Notes under the pieces: model-generated
Seen by the model: only the letters and a program-made list of their open reading frames with translations
Told to the model about the DNA's origin: nothing
The model's database searches: none
Assembly: GCA_039000515.1 (NCBI GenBank)
Contig: JBCFYV010000012.1
Span: forward strand, 5,724,358 to 5,788,357
DNA length: 64,000 nucleotides
Source of the DNA: Timema cristinae
Lineage: Eukaryota; Arthropoda; Insecta; Phasmatodea; Timematidae
Direction of reading: 5' to 3'
Shown: piece after piece, positions 11,189 to 23,329 of the stretch
Numbering within the stretch: position 1 is the first letter of the stretch
Layout: every line of letters starts with the position of its first letter
Translations under genes and position numbers: made by a program

Positions 11189-11325
11189 TCCTGGATAGCT
11201 CAGGGTTTAGAAAATTGGCGTACTAAGCAAAAGGCCCCGGGGTTCGATACTGGGTCCGATTCATTGTTCATTTTTCAAATTTTAATAACAGAGAAAAAAA
11301 ATAAGTCTAGTTTAGTTTTAACTTT
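11189..11325 (+). mobile_element. SINE-C copy
   Basis: TCCTGGATAGCTCAGGGTTT and GGCGTACTAAGC then B box GGGTTCGATACTGGG, followed by the same ATTTTTCAAATTTTAA body start as at 1.3 kb and 33.8 kb. Confidence 0.6.
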
Positions 11326-11524
11326 TTTTTAATTAATTTGTATATAACTAATTTAATCAACTTTTATAATTCGATCAAAATTTTTATCCATGCTTTAAAA
11401 TATAAAATTATCGGTAGATAATTGTATTTTTATAAACGAAATTAATTAAAAATAACCTAAATACCCAACTCGGTGACGTATTTTTCTAACGCGCTATTTT
11501 TGTGTTGATATATACTCCCGGGGA

Positions 11525-11695
11525 CAAGGAGATAGAGTTAAAACCTCATTTGGGGCGAGCGGGGTGGTTTTTCCTAAGGGTTTTTTCCCCCCCCCCCACC
11601 AAAGGGGTTTCCCTTTCTCTAAATCAATCACCTTTCCAACCATTACTAATTATATTACATATAACCCAAAAGGGTTAGAAAGACGGGGTGCTAAG
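11525..11695 (+). mobile_element. SINE-A copy, degraded
   Basis: TTTTTCCTAAGGGTTTTTTC, then the body, then tail ATAACCCAAAAGGGTTAGAA ending GACGGGGTGCTAA. The tail hairpin keeps its ACCC/GGGT pairing. Confidence 0.6.
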
Positions 11696-12398
11696 TTAAT
11701 TAGTTAAAAAACCTATTTTTGGAGTATACACTATAATACATTTTTTGGGTTCCACACCCTGATTCCCGTTCGGGATTTATTACACCTTATAAAATGGGGT
11801 TAGAAGTTAACACTAGAACTTGTATGTTCAGCTCTTACGCCCAAAGCTGCTGCGCATGATCACGCTATACAATTCTAAATCTACATAAAAAAATAAATTT
11901 ACACCTAAAATATCTTTAAAAATAAGTTTAAAATATAAATATTATAAGTGAATTCAAGTGCACATTTTACTTTTTTCACTTTTTTATCCCCAAAAGATGT
12001 CTTCTCGTATCCCGGGGGGTATGCGTACCCCAGATTGAAACGTTTTCTAAAGAAGTCATGTCAAATTTAAAGGGCCCACAATCTATAATTTTCGCCCCCC
12101 CCTGGCCCTTTTATGAACATAACAGTGCAACCCGATTTTTTTCTAAACTTTGTAAATAAAAATTTTAAAAACCCATGCAATCTACTAATGGTCATTTTTA
12201 GGATAATCTATAATGAGTTAATTAGACCAAAACCAAAAAAGTCCCTTTTTCCTCCAGAGATTGTACAAAAATTGTTAAATGTGTGCCCCAAAATTTAGTG
12301 CCTTTTTTTAAAACATTTACGCGTTTTTTTTTGTTTTTTTTAGCAAGTTTTTCGGTTGTACGCTTGTGCGAACAGTTGTTTTATTTTTAAAAAAAGAG

Positions 12399-12475
12399 TC
12401 TGACATTAGCTCAGTCTACGTATCTATTTAGCAAAGGGACCCCGGGGTTAAATTTCCCGGCTTTGGCCAAAAAAA
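12399..12475 (+). repeat. tRNA-like segment, degraded
   Basis: GACATTAGCTCAGTCTACG (A-box region) and GGGGTTAAATTTCCCGG (B-box region). Probably a SINE head. Confidence 0.35.
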
Positions 12476-12692
12476 TTTATCATTTTTTAAATTTAGGGTT
12501 TCCCTCATCAAAGGAAAAATTAACGGCGGGGGGCTGGGTTGGTCTGTACAATTTTTTAGGTAGTTTAAGCTGTGTCTGATTTAATCAGTCGGTTTCAGAA
12601 ATTCACTTTTTAATCCCCTTAAAATAAATAAAATTTTAAAAAAAAGGAAAAAAAAACACCCAAAATAACTCTCACGGCACACTTTGTCATCA

Positions 12693-14324
12693 TAGGGGGG
12701 ATTTGCCCAAAAAGCCTTTTTTTTTTTCCCATGTTTTTGAAAAGTAGGTTTTTGGGGTTTAAAAGTTTATTTTTCGTGTTTGTAAGATAATGTATAACTT
12801 TTATATGCCTATAAATGCCTATTTTCGCTGTTTATGCCTTTTTAAAAAAATAGCCTTAAAATGCCTTTTTTTTCTCTTCTCCCTCTTCCCCCACCCCTTT
12901 TTTTTTTAAAAAATACTTCCCCCCCCCTCACTACCTTTTTTAGATCACTCCCTCGTGATAGGTGGGAAAAACCCAGGTCCATGGCTGTATTCAGACGGGT
13001 CATCCGGAAACAAAGTTTTCTCTAGTGCAAAACCCTGTCGTTCATTCGTGGTTTTAAATTTTACTCTTTTTAATTGCAACTGTTCATTAATATTTTTTTG
13101 TATTGGACTCAGTGTAAATTTTGAACAGTAAAAAATCCTAAAAAAATCTTTAAAAAATTTTATTTTTCAAACAGGACAAAAGTGGGGCCCTACATGTTGA
13201 AAGGGGCTGCATTTAAAAGTTTCTACCCAACTAATTCACTGACTTCTGCGCATGCTTTTTCAAAGGGTTTGCAAAGATATTGGATCCGTTTTCCAAATTT
13301 TAATCTATTTTTCCAAGCAAGAAATGTTTTTAAAGGGCTCCATCACGAATTTTCTCATTAAGGCCGCCTTGCCCAACACACCTTTTGCCACCACAACCAT
13401 GTTAACGCGTTGGGACATGTTTCAGCTGCGTTATACAGCAATTCCTGGGGACATTCAAAGGGTTTTATACAATACACTATCTTTAGGGGTGTTTTCCAAA
13501 TTAAAATTCCCGGAGCTTTTTCCCATTTTTTTATTGATTCCACCTTCCGTTCACTTTATTGGGAGAAAAAAAAATAATTTTAATGGTTATCCCTTGTAGA
13601 ACCAAAATATAAAAAGAATGTGAGTTTTGCTAAAACCAACCGTTTTTTTTGTAGGAGTCCAAACATTTGACGGGGAACAAGCTTCGCCTTTACAGAACAA
13701 ATGCTCCCATCTCCAGCTCAATGTCAGTGCGGATCGGCATACGTAAAAAGCTTTTTTGGGAAATTTTCCTGGAGCAATCACATTTTTAGGCGGGGTTTCC
13801 CTCTTGGGGAAGCGTGAAAAAATCGGGGAATAGAAAAAACCGAACGGGCCTTCTAGCTCTTTTGGCACAGCCATCGTAACAAATTAACAAGAAAAGGCAG
13901 CGTAACTCTGGTGGAAAGTGAGAAAATTTTGCGAACTCTTAAAGTAAAACTACATCACCCCCAAAGTCAAGCTTAGCCACGAAATACGGTCTAAAGTTTT
14001 GCCAATGATTTCATTGAAGCAAAAAAATTTTCACAGTATAAAAACATTTTGTCAGCAACAACAAAATTTACACCTTAAATTTTGAGAATTTTGATAATTA
14101 CTAATAAATTTAATATGTTTTTATGGAAAGTGTATGCGGATTTTAAGAGTAATAATAAAAATTTTGAGTTTTTTTTGTGCCTTTTTGCATTACTATGCCT
14201 ATTTAGTGCCTATTTTTTGCTTTTTTTTTTTTTATAATCCTATTTATTTTCCAAATTTTTTGTGATTTTTATGCCTTTTTTCCTACTTTTTTAAAAATTT
14301 TAGTGCCTAAAAATCCGCCCCCTA
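12693..14324. mobile_element. hAT-like DNA transposon with TIRs and flanking duplication
   Basis: Left end TAGGGGGGATTTGCCC; right end, reverse complemented, TAGGGGGCGGATTTTTAGGC. Both ends are bordered on the outside by GTCATCA (12686-12692 and 14325-14331), seven bases of the eight expected for hAT; the eighth may be lost to consensus error. TGCCT-containing subterminal repeats cluster inside both ends (12800-12870 and 14170-14310), as often seen for transposase binding sites. A transposase-like remnant lies in the middle. The 1.63-kb length is short for an autonomous hAT, so it is either internally deleted or non-autonomous. Confidence 0.7.
13252..13599 (+). pseudogene. Possible hAT transposase fragment
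   Basis: An open stretch inside the hAT-like element. Residues around 41-62 read ALPNTPFATTTMLTRWDMF. In one group of hAT transposases a proline-rich step into a TRW motif followed by an aromatic-rich segment is conserved (family knowledge); here the TRW is present and the glycine usually following is replaced by aspartate. No catalytic DDE residues can be placed with confidence, and no BED finger is seen upstream. Frame noise in this block hides any continuation; the DNA from 13.6 to 13.9 kb has moderate GC and may belong to the same gene. A chance frame is possible, but position within matching TIRs raises the odds. If real, the product would have cut and pasted the element and is now dead as sequenced. 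Confidence 0.4.
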
Positions 14325-14399
14325 GTCATCAGCTAGGGAAGCATGTCCCCACAAAGTTCAAAGGTTGCATACATAGGCCCAACCTCTTAAATGCTGCGG

Positions 14400-14575
14400 G
14401 TCCAAGGCCTACTCTCAAAGTAACTCCTGCTGAGACGGGAGATCGAGTTCGAGTTTTCCACCTCCCTTTTTCTTAATGGGGTACATTTAAAACAAATAAA
14501 ACCCTTTTCCAAATCCCTAAAACAATAAGTAAATAAAAATTAGCCCAACGGGTATAAGACGCGGGGCAAAAAAAA
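14400..14575 (+). mobile_element. SINE-A copy, degraded
   Basis: B box region GATCGAGTTCGAGTTTTCC, body GGGTACATTTAAAACAAAT, tail AGCCCAACGGGTATAAGACG then CGGGGCAAAA. Confidence 0.55.
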
Positions 14576-16907
14576 TTTTAAACATTTTTGGAAAAATATT
14601 TTAATCATAAATCTTAAAATTTTTATAGTATTAATTTATTTTCGTTTTAAAAATTTTTTTGTATACTCTATCTAATTGGACTTTGGATTTTTTAAAATAG
14701 GCCCCACAAAAGGGTTTAATTTTTTTCAAGTTGCCCACAAAAAACAAAAAGTTTGACACCCCTCTCTATAGAGGGATCCCTGCTATTTATAAAATTGTGA
14801 AGTTTTTATTTGAATAAAAACTTCAATTCATTCTTTGGGGGGACAAACCCAACCTCCCATTACCGTCAAAAAATGAGACTGACCCATATCCACGTAATTA
14901 CACGTGGACTACTAGGGTTAATATTGTTGTTGTGAGCTTTGACATCTAAAGCTCAAAACAAACACGTACTTTCGTATGACGATTTTGTAAAAACTTTCAA
15001 AATATTAAAAACACGGAGAGGAATTAAACCCTTGGGTAAACCCAAACCTTACGCCTAGGGTCTACCAACTAGCTTATTGGGATCTACACCATCAAAAAAG
15101 TGTAAATTTTTTGTATAGATTGTTTTTAGCCCGTTCTTACTACCTTTCACTTTTCGGGTTTACTTATAGGTTAACTACACAAATGATTTGGGAATGAGGA
15201 AGGTTAAATTTTTTAGAAAAAGTTATCCGCATTTACTTTGGGGAGCGTAGACAATTATTTAAAAAAAACTACCCTCGAAATTGGGACCTGAAACCGCCAT
15301 CGGCAGTTTAGTCTTTGCAAGTAACGCCTTAGAGCGATCCATGCGGCCACAGAAGCATGTTTTAATAGGTCTGGTCAATAAAGGGAAGGGGTCTGGCAAT
15401 AAAAAATCTTGCCGGAAAGGGTTTAAACCCCCCCCACACAGAATTGGGCCCCCTTACCCCCAACCACCAGGTCACCATTAAAAGTTAAATGATACTTCTG
15501 ACAATATAAATTTTGGGAGGGCTCAATTTTTTTTATGCGGTTGCGCAAAAACTATGACTAAGTTTAAAATTTCCCTGCCTCCCTGTTATTTTTCTAAAAT
15601 AAACCGGATGTACCTGGGGGGTTTGGAATGGGTGGGGGGTTTAAGGTTTCAAACTCATTCTACCCCCAAAAGAGTATTTTTTAGTCTTTATCTTTTATTC
15701 TCCTTCAATGCTATTATAGAAATAATTTACCTCAAAAAACTTCAAACTAAAAATTTTTCAAATCACTTCAAAAGGTATTCATTGAAAAATTGAATCTTTG
15801 CGGGGGGTCTCCACCACGAACACCTGTAAACATTTCCCCCACTCCATAAAAAAAATTTGGGATTTTTTTCATTCAATTCTCTTTTCAAATGGTTACAAAA
15901 ACTTTATATACTAAATTCATATTTCATATATCGCTATGTCAGGAAAATCTTAAATTTATTTTTATATTCTTTTCAAGAAATGCCCTCTCTTCTCGACTCG
16001 TCTTCCGTTACATAAAAAAAAATTTACATCACTGGGGCGAGTCCTTCTACCACGGGGGTAATAACAATTTAGCAAATTTTTTAACACACAAATAAATTAT
16101 TCTCCCAACACTGGAAAGGAAAGTCTCCATTTTAAATTTTGGTGAAAATGTTTCAATTTCTTCTCTCTCCTTTTTTCTCTTATTTTTTATTTTTCCATAC
16201 AAGAGGGGGCAAAACCCATCAAAACCAGTAAAAAAAAAAAAAAAAAAAGAGTTCCCCTGGGTTTCGGAAATTGGCCCCCGAGCTTCGTGGGGGTGAAAGT
16301 TTCTTCTTACAACTTTTACTGTTCATCTGGGCAAGTTTTGGGGGGGAAAGGGGGTAAAATGGGACAATAGTGCCGGGGAGGGCCGGGGGGGTGTCTACGC
16401 CCTCCTTCCGAGACCCCACCAAGCCTATAAAATGACGGTACGTCACGGCAGTGGCGCCCAAAAGGGAACCACCCCCCAAAAACGCCCAAAAAAGGCTCCG
16501 CAAATCGAAACCTCCCAAAATCAGATCTATGTAAAAAAAGGTCTGAAAACCAAAACAAAAACCCTAAACACCGAATAAAATTGTATTATAACGCCATTTT
16601 TTGGATTTTTCGTTTGTCTATGAAATACAATGTTTAGGGTTTTTATTATAAGTGCTCAGCAAAGCTAAGGGCATTAGCAAATTGGACTGAAATTTTCTTT
16701 AAATTTTTGTATAATTTGTGCTTCTTATGCTAACAAAATTCTCTCAAAGAACGTTTTGACATGTTTATTTTTTAAAAACGACTTCCCAACATCTTGGGGC
16801 CCCAGAGTAAAAGATAATTTTAAACTATTTTATTTTGAAAAACTTTGTACGCATATTGCTTTTAAAAATTTTTACTCGCATCTGTGGTAAAACCTTTAAA
16901 GGGTTTT
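14576..16907. other. No recognisable feature except a weak tRNA-like segment
   Basis: AT-rich noisy sequence. Around 15010-15085 the minus strand has a tRNA-like pattern (GCTAGTTGGTAGACC and GGGTTTAATTCC). A GC-richer patch near 16250-16560 is unassigned. Short frames here look like composition effects. Confidence 0.4.
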
Positions 16908-17407
16908 GAAATGAAAAAAATTATACTAAAATATTTTATTATAAAATCAAAAATTAAAAATTACGATTTTTAAATTTTCGAGCGGGCTGTAAATTTTTTT
17001 GTGTAGAACGTCAGTTGAAAGGTTGGTGAAATCCTTCTACGTCTCTATTTAAAAAGACAACGCACTTTCCGGGAAAAGGACCACCGGGATGCCCACCCCT
17101 TTTCTTCTAAAGCTTCGAAAAGGGAAATGTCCTTATATACCCCTTGAAATGCGCACATCTCCTCCTGCTATATCCTTCCTTTCTCGACAAGAACACTATA
17201 CTAAAATTCATTTTACGCAATATCGGGCTTTTTCAAAATATAAAATGCGTGTTATCTAGCTATTTTAAACATTTATTTCTTTTAAAATTAAAATAAAACA
17301 AAAAAAAACCCAGAACTTTTAATTTATAAAATTAATATTAATTTTTAAAAATAATACACCCTTACATGGCGAAAGACTTTTTTATCACTAGCGTTTAAAT
17401 TATTAAA
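16908..17407 (+). repeat. 5' LTR of copy 2
   Basis: Starts near TGAAATGA (family start TGTAATGA) and ends ATTAAA (family ATTACA). Shares CGAGCGGGCTGTAA, CCTTCTACGTCTCTATTTAA and the CTTTCTCGACAAGAAC block with the LTRs at 6.2-6.8 and 22.8-23.3 kb. Confidence 0.75.
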
Positions 17408-17411
17408 ATAA

Positions 17412-17432
17412 TGGCTTCCCCAACTTTGGGGC
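17412..17432 (+). promoter_or_regulatory. Primer-binding site, tRNA-Lys-like (copy 2)
   Basis: TGGCTTCCCCAACTTTGGGG four bases after the LTR, matching the site in copy 1 apart from slips. Confidence 0.55.
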
Positions 17433-17549
17433 CTGAAAAAGCAGAAAAAAAAATATAACAAAATTCATTTACAACCCGGAAAGTGAAAGGAGTGCTAAAA
17501 GAACATGAAAGTGCCACAAACCTTAATATTTAAAAAACAAAAAACAACA

Positions 17550-19300
17550 ACAAACCAGTACTTAAGAAGAAAAGTTCCCCAAAAGCAGGCGACGTGGGAA
17601 GAAGAATTTCCCAAACCGGGGTGACTTCAAGGGGGAAATTTCCCAAAATCAGGTACTTCAAAAAAGGTCAAGCTTCTAGACTACAGTGAGGTACGCAGGG
17701 AAATCTTACTAATAAACAAAAACAAAATGCTTTAAAATGGGAAACGGACAGTAGTACATGAAGAAAACCTTCCCCTCAAAAATTTTCCCCCAAACCAAAT
17801 ATAAAAAACATTCTTGTTTAGAACATCGATCAAACAAAGTGAAAAAAAAATTTTAAAAAGGGTAGTTCCCAAATAGCCAAAAAGAAAAAACTAAGGGGGG
17901 GGAGAATTTTAAAAGGTAAAAGGGTATAGCTCAACAAACCCCTCGCAAAGCCCTCAATGAATATTAATGCATTTATGCACAAAGAAGAGAGTATGAAAAG
18001 AGTGAAATTTTAAAATCAGCAAATGAGAGAGATAGTGAAAAAGTAAATTTAAACACAAATGAAAGAGAGTAGTGAAAAGTTAGTCAAAAATAATCAAATA
18101 TCAAAAATAGATGAAAGGTTCGACGAAACTATCGGGACCAAAAAAACTAGTCAGGGCTACAAAAAACTAGCCGGGACTACAAAAATAAAAAAAAAGGTTT
18201 AATGAAAGCAATAAAAATAACAAAACTAAACATTAATTTTGAGAAAAATTTAAGAATGTAAATAAAATTTCAACGGGTTAGAAAAAAATTTTACAGAAAA
18301 TTTCAAGAATACAAAACGATTTTACAAAAAATTTACAAAAAGTACAACAACAACTAAAAGTGCCCAAAAATGCGGAAGGGGGACGAACTACAGCGCTTAG
18401 GGAAACCTTATAAGTCAAAAAAGCAAACGAATGAAAATAAAAGAATTTAAAAAAATCAAAGAAAACTTGAAGTTTAGACAGGACCTTAAATTCTAAGGAA
18501 AAAAACTACTCAAAATTTGCGAAAAAATAAAAATGAAATTCAAAACGGACAAAATTTAAAAAACGGTTTGCGCCCTTTTGAAAAAGAGCAACAAATATAT
18601 AGTATAACCTTAAAATTCCCAAAATGACCTCTTTGGGAAAACCACTTACCAGATTGTACATAAAAAAATAGTTACCACCAATTGGAAAAATTTTTAAGGC
18701 AACCTGACTGAGACTGTGGACAAGAGTCACAAACAGTCAAAAAAATCGACAACAATTAGAACGGCTAAGTCAAAAAGACGGGGTAGTAAAAAAAGGGAGC
18801 AAATTTTCCCACTGGGCCTTATATTACCCAGTACGGCATACAGAACAACTAAGGAATCGTACCCCCCTTCATGGAAAATATAGGTGCAGCTGTACAATTT
18901 TTGAAAAAATGGATAGACTTTTTAAAAATAAAAACTTACTAAGCACAAAAAATAGCATTTTTAAATTCAAAGTTAGTATGACGCTGAGCGGGGCGAATAA
19001 TCACGAGCTAAAATTTACATCAAGAAGCAAAAAAGATCCCTTTTTCGAAAAAGATTTTGGCCCGTGTATAAGCAGACAAATTAGTAAATGATTTTTTTTA
19101 CAGGCCGGTAGACCCACATCAGGGCCATGTTGACTATTACAATAGATATCCATGCAGCAGGAATTTTGGGACATCCCAAATTGACGAGGAAAGATTATAA
19201 ATCAGTTATTGCATCACTCCCACTAAATACAAGATGCCTTATGCGCAGAGAAAAACAGCGTTGAAATGAGAGAAATTCTTGAAATTTTTTATGAGCGCTC
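17550..19300 (+). pseudogene. gag remnant (copy 2)
   Basis: Follows copy 1 segment by segment: leader repeats with GAAGTTCC-type units (17560-17650), coiled-coil region (17980-18500, with GAAAAGTTAGTC and ACTACAAAAAACTAG repeats), capsid (18960-19300). Beyond the point where copy 1 breaks, copy 2 adds a capsid C-terminal segment: DYKSVIASLPLNTRCLMRRE followed by EMREILEIFYE, which fits the Ty3/gypsy pattern of a charged helix, a conserved leucine-proline and a following basic stretch. Frames change every 30-100 bases. Lengths of the segments agree with copy 1, so the gene was probably intact when inserted and part of the damage is consensus error. A zinc knuckle is not visible. The product would assemble the particle that packages element RNA. 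Confidence 0.55.
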
Positions 19301-19939
19301 TGGGAGAAAAAGGTCAAAACCACACATGCAGAACCATTTCAAAATGGGGGAAACCATTTAAATAGGGAGATAATAAAACCAGGCACGCCCATCCAGAGAT
19401 CAAAACCAAGTCGAGAATCGAATTTGGGGAAAATTCCAATAATCGGGGAAAAAATTTTTTAACCTAATTACACAATCCTAAAAAAAGGGAAATTATTCTA
19501 ATCCAATTTTAAAAGGGAATTTTTTTCTAGCCCCACCAGGGATAGAATAAACTTAACCCAAAAGAAAAGAACACAAGGGGTAACTTATCAACAAAGAAAT
19601 CAGCTATAACACAGACCTTAAAAAATAGAACCACACCCACAAAAAAACCCATGTCATTGTTAGAAAACCGGGACAAAATTTACAAAAAAAGGGCAGACAA
19701 GTCATTGATGCCCGACATGACATCCACTCAAGTTAAGAAAGGACCAAAAATTTAGAAAAGTCAAAAAAAATATTTGTGGTGATTGAAAATAAATATATTT
19801 TACAGGGGCCCAAAGAAGTTTTACTTTTTGAAGGAAATGAATATAAAAAACAAGCAAAGCCGCCCACCTAAATAGGGGTAAAATTAATGGAAAACTATAA
19901 ATTTTCTCATAATACTATCTGAAAAACAGCCTTTTCGGG

Positions 19940-20190
19940 GAATATTTAAAACAATTAAAAAAACAGAATCCCAAAAGAAGCTATTCCCACACTCCCTGTG
20001 AGAATGTAACATTATGCGCAACAGGAGCAAAAAAAAAAAAGGAAAAAACAGATTTTATTGATGGAAAGGGGGAAATGAAATGACTTTTAATTCTTGGGGT
20101 TAAAAGTCTTAACGTCTCAGCAATTTTAGGTGCAATTGGATTCAGCCTAAATGCAGTATTAATTTTCAAAGAAAGCAAATAAAATTAATA
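19940..20190 (+). pseudogene. Retropepsin-like protease remnant (copy 2)
   Basis: After the gag remnant a plus-strand frame gives LLILGVKSLNVSAILGAIGF and then NAVLIF. The ILG(A/x)(D/x)F(L)…NAV pattern is the C-terminal signature of retroelement aspartic proteases, which cut the polyprotein. The catalytic DTG/DSG triad expected about 60-80 residues upstream is not visible, presumably hidden by frameshifts or lost. Upstream frames at 19.6-19.9 kb are uninterpretable. Placement between capsid and RT is as expected. Alternative: a chance resemblance, less likely given order and spacing. Confidence 0.4.
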
Positions 20191-20449
20191 AAGAACCCTA
20201 AAATAAAAAATGTTCCTTTTTGTAGGAGAGTCAGAATCGAATTTACTATTATGCATATAAAGGAGTGGTTAATAAAAAGATAATAGCCTTTGAAAATTTT
20301 AAAAGAAGGTAAGGTTAGACAAAAACCCCAAAATTGACCCAAAAAACCCGGGGGGGAAATAGAAGAAAAATAGCCCAAAGTAAAATTCCTATTAACCAAA
20401 CAAAATTACTTAATGATTGGCAGTTTAAAGAAATTTTCTAAAAAACCGG

Positions 20450-20900
20450 GTTTTAAAAAATTTTTTATAAATTCAATTACGGTGCCAAACCAAAGCCCTT
20501 TAACTGAAAATCGATCCTTACCATACAGTCAACGGCACCGTAAAAGACTTTAAATCACATGATGAACGGGGGACATTATTAGGGTGTACTCAAAAAAAAA
20601 ATCCAATAGGGGGTTGTAAACAAAAAAGAGGGGGGGTTTGGGCTATTTTAGACGCTAGACGAGCAAAAAATATTAATATATTTTTTTAATTTTGTCCTTT
20701 TGATTCCACAATCGCCTGGAAAATTTCATTGTTATGTCAAAATAAAAAGGTTTCATATCATTAATTTTAATATTAAAGTTTTCAGTTTGAAGCCTGGGCT
20801 GTAAACAAAGAAAAATGTTTTTATTTTGAAACAAATGCGAATTAGGTTTGAGTTACTAGAAATCCACGCAGATTTGTACTTTTGAATGATATCAACGTTT
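20450..20900 (+). pseudogene. Reverse transcriptase N-terminal remnant (copy 2)
   Basis: A frame near 20580-20680 reads GDIIRVYSKKNPIGG then GGVWAILDARRAKNINIF. This corresponds to RT motifs in which a glycine-isoleucine-isoleucine-arginine step is followed by a lysine pair and then a WR..(L)DAR/YR..N signature (family knowledge); DARR.(A)N is seen in some Ty3/gypsy and BEL elements. The F(A)DD catalytic box is not found in the frames I could follow. Downstream to 20.95 kb short pieces are compatible with RT palm sequence but are not convincing. Copy 1 lacks this region, so it cannot be used to correct the frame. Confidence 0.45.
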
Positions 20901-22789
20901 AGTTACAAAAAAAATACACGAATATTTCTAAAAATGATTTTTTACAAAGCGAAAAAAAAAAAAAAAATAGAGAACCCCTTGTCCATCATTTAAAATTCTC
21001 AAAAAAAAAAAAGTTTCCTTTGACAAATAAATAATTTTTAAAGTAAAAACTAAATGGCCATAAGGCGGGTCATTTTTTCTACATAAAAGTAAAAAAAATA
21101 AACTTTATTTTTTCCCCTCTCTCACATACTCTTTCTTTTACATATTGAATTTAAAAATTTTTTTTTTTTACATGTCTTAAATTATTCATAAATTTTTGTA
21201 AAACTTTTAAGATAATTTTAATGAATAAGGATAAAAAATAAATTAGTTCAAGGTTCAGAAAATTAAATTCATTATTCGTATTTTAAATTTTAAAGCAAAG
21301 ATGTTTAAATATTGAATTATGTTTTACTACCATTTTTAAAGAAGAATGAAAAAAAGGGGAATTATTTGTTTGTATTAATAATGATTAAACAAAACATTTC
21401 AATGTTTTTATATTAAGTATTCATCTTTTTTTATAAAAGGGTGTTTAGATAAATAATAAAATTTTCAAGGATTTACATGAAATGTATGTATTAACATTAA
21501 AATGGGCCTTAAAAGTAAAAAATTTTAAAAATATCGATTCACATAACATGGGGAAATTTTAAAGAAAATTTAAATGCATTATCAAAAAAGGGTAAAGGGA
21601 TGCCCCCTTTTACAAAACAAAAAAAATGTTGAATTTTGAAAAAATTTTTAAAAGGCCAAAAAATGAACGATATTAAAAATCTTTGATACAGATTTAAAAA
21701 AAAAAAAAAAAAAATTTGACCGATCTAAATATCGATATGAATAAAATAATTTTTTTAAACGACACCCATAATGACGTTCAGGAAAAGTACCATCATAAAT
21801 GCAAGAGTCTAAAGAAAAGGAAGGTTTTTTTTTAAATTCGTTGGTATGGATAGGAGTTATGCAATGATATGAATTATAGTCTAGGTTTAAAATACTAGTT
21901 TTTCGGGGAAGATAACACCATTGAAGGTGAAAATTCGTCGTGACCCAAATTTGCCCCCAAAAAAGGGTGAGCTCCTCTTTTATCCAATATACATTAAGGG
22001 TTTTAAGCCCGTTAAAAAAAATAAAAATAGATATATATGGGAAGAATTCCCCATAAAACTATTTATTGGTCACTCATTGAAGGAAGGTAAGATAATATCA
22101 CGTAATTCATTTTTAAAAAACCTATACCGGGGAAGGAATTTAAAAAGGTCTGATGAGATTTTTCGGGTGTTTCGAAACAATTAAAACAATATAGTTAATA
22201 ACAAAACAGATAAAATATTCACTGAAGAAAAGAAAATGCAAATTTTTGTTTTGGGGCCTTAAAATAAAAAAACGGCGAAAAGACTGTTTTAATTTAAAAG
22301 TCCTATAAAAAAAAAATCAATTTAAAAAAATCAAATTGATTTGATTAAAACATTGTTAAAAATAAAGGGATATAGCCACGGATTAAGGAGGATCGTCAAT
22401 GAATATTGAGATAGAAATTTTTAAAACATTGTGAAATAAAACAATTAAAAGGTTTTACTACTTTGATAAAAATTAAATATGTCAAATTATTTTTTAAACT
22501 AAAAAAAAAGATTTTGGGTTTAAAATATTTAGAACAAGTTTTTCTGAATAATCTTTTAAAAAAAAAAAAAATAATAAAGAAAAAAAATTTATTTAGTGTA
22601 CCTGTAAAAAAAAAACTTTTCTTTTTGTTGAAAGTAACAAAGAATTTCAAGAAGAAATAGGTTGGGGACAAACCCTTAACTCAAAAAATTTGTACTTAAA
22701 AATAATTTTGTTCTTTATTCATTTTAAGTGTATTTATAAGAAACTTGTACATTAAATTTGCTTTTGTACACACACTTCAATCTTTCCAC

Positions 22790-22803
22790 AATTGGGGGGG
22801 AAC
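22790..22803 (+). promoter_or_regulatory. Polypurine tract before the 3' LTR
   Basis: AATTGGGGGGGAAC immediately precedes TGTAATG at the LTR start, the expected plus-strand primer position. Confidence 0.55.
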
Positions 22804-23301
22804 TGTAATGAAAAAAAATTATACATACAAATTTTTTATTAAAACTATTTTCAAAATTACAAATTTTTAATATTCGAGGGGGCGTAAATTTTTTTGTAAA
22901 CTGTCTTTTGTAAGGTGGGGTAAAATCCTTCTCGTCTCTTTTTAAAAAAGCAACGCACTTTCCGGGAAAGAGACGCACCGGATGACCTCACCCCTTTTCT
23001 TCTGGGAAGCTTCGAAAAGGGAAAATGCCCTTTGAAAACCCCCCTTTGAAAGCGCACATCTCCCACGCTATGATCCTTCCTTCCGACAAAAACACGTATA
23101 GTAAGATTCTTTTTACGCAAAGGGGGGCTTTTACAAAATAAAATCGGTATATCTTATTTAAACTTTATTTCATTTAAAATTAAAAAAAAAGACTAAAAAA
23201 AAAACCAGAATTTTAATTAAAAAATTTAATAATAATTATTAAAAAAATATCCCCCTTACGATGGCTAAAAAATTTTCTTACAGGCACGTTTAATTATTAA
23301 A
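22804..23301 (+). repeat. 3' LTR of copy 2
   Basis: Begins TGTAATGA and ends ATTAAA; homologous along its length to 16908-17407. It contains TTTTTAAAAAAGCAACGCAC and GGGAAGCTTCGAAAAGGG in common. Confidence 0.75.
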
Positions 23302-23329
23302 AGGGCAATCTCATCTAGTCTATTAACCT

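Larger units (their letters stand above)
16908..23301 (+). mobile_element. Ty3/gypsy-like LTR retrotransposon, near complete (copy 2)
   Basis: Two direct LTRs about 500 bp long enclose 5.4 kb. Order: LTR, tRNA-Lys-like primer site, leader repeats, coiled-coil gag, capsid, protease-like segment, reverse-transcriptase-like segment, unassigned stretch (including an 87-codon open frame at 21921-22184 I do not recognise), polypurine tract, LTR. The gag-protease-RT order is that of both Ty3/gypsy and BEL; the RT motif and capsid favour Ty3/gypsy. RNase H and integrase should lie between 20.9 and 22.8 kb but I cannot see them through the frameshifts. Much of the damage may be sequencing error. Flanks share AAGGG-like bases, but a target duplication is not certain. 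Confidence 0.75.

Noticed and set aside
13587..13874. 95-codon minus-strand frame inside the hAT-like element
   Set aside because: Opposite to the TRW-containing frame and without any transposase motif.
16219..16558. Two overlapping minus-strand frames of 80-99 codons
   Set aside because: No motif, GC-rich homopolymers, and the frames overlap each other in different phases.
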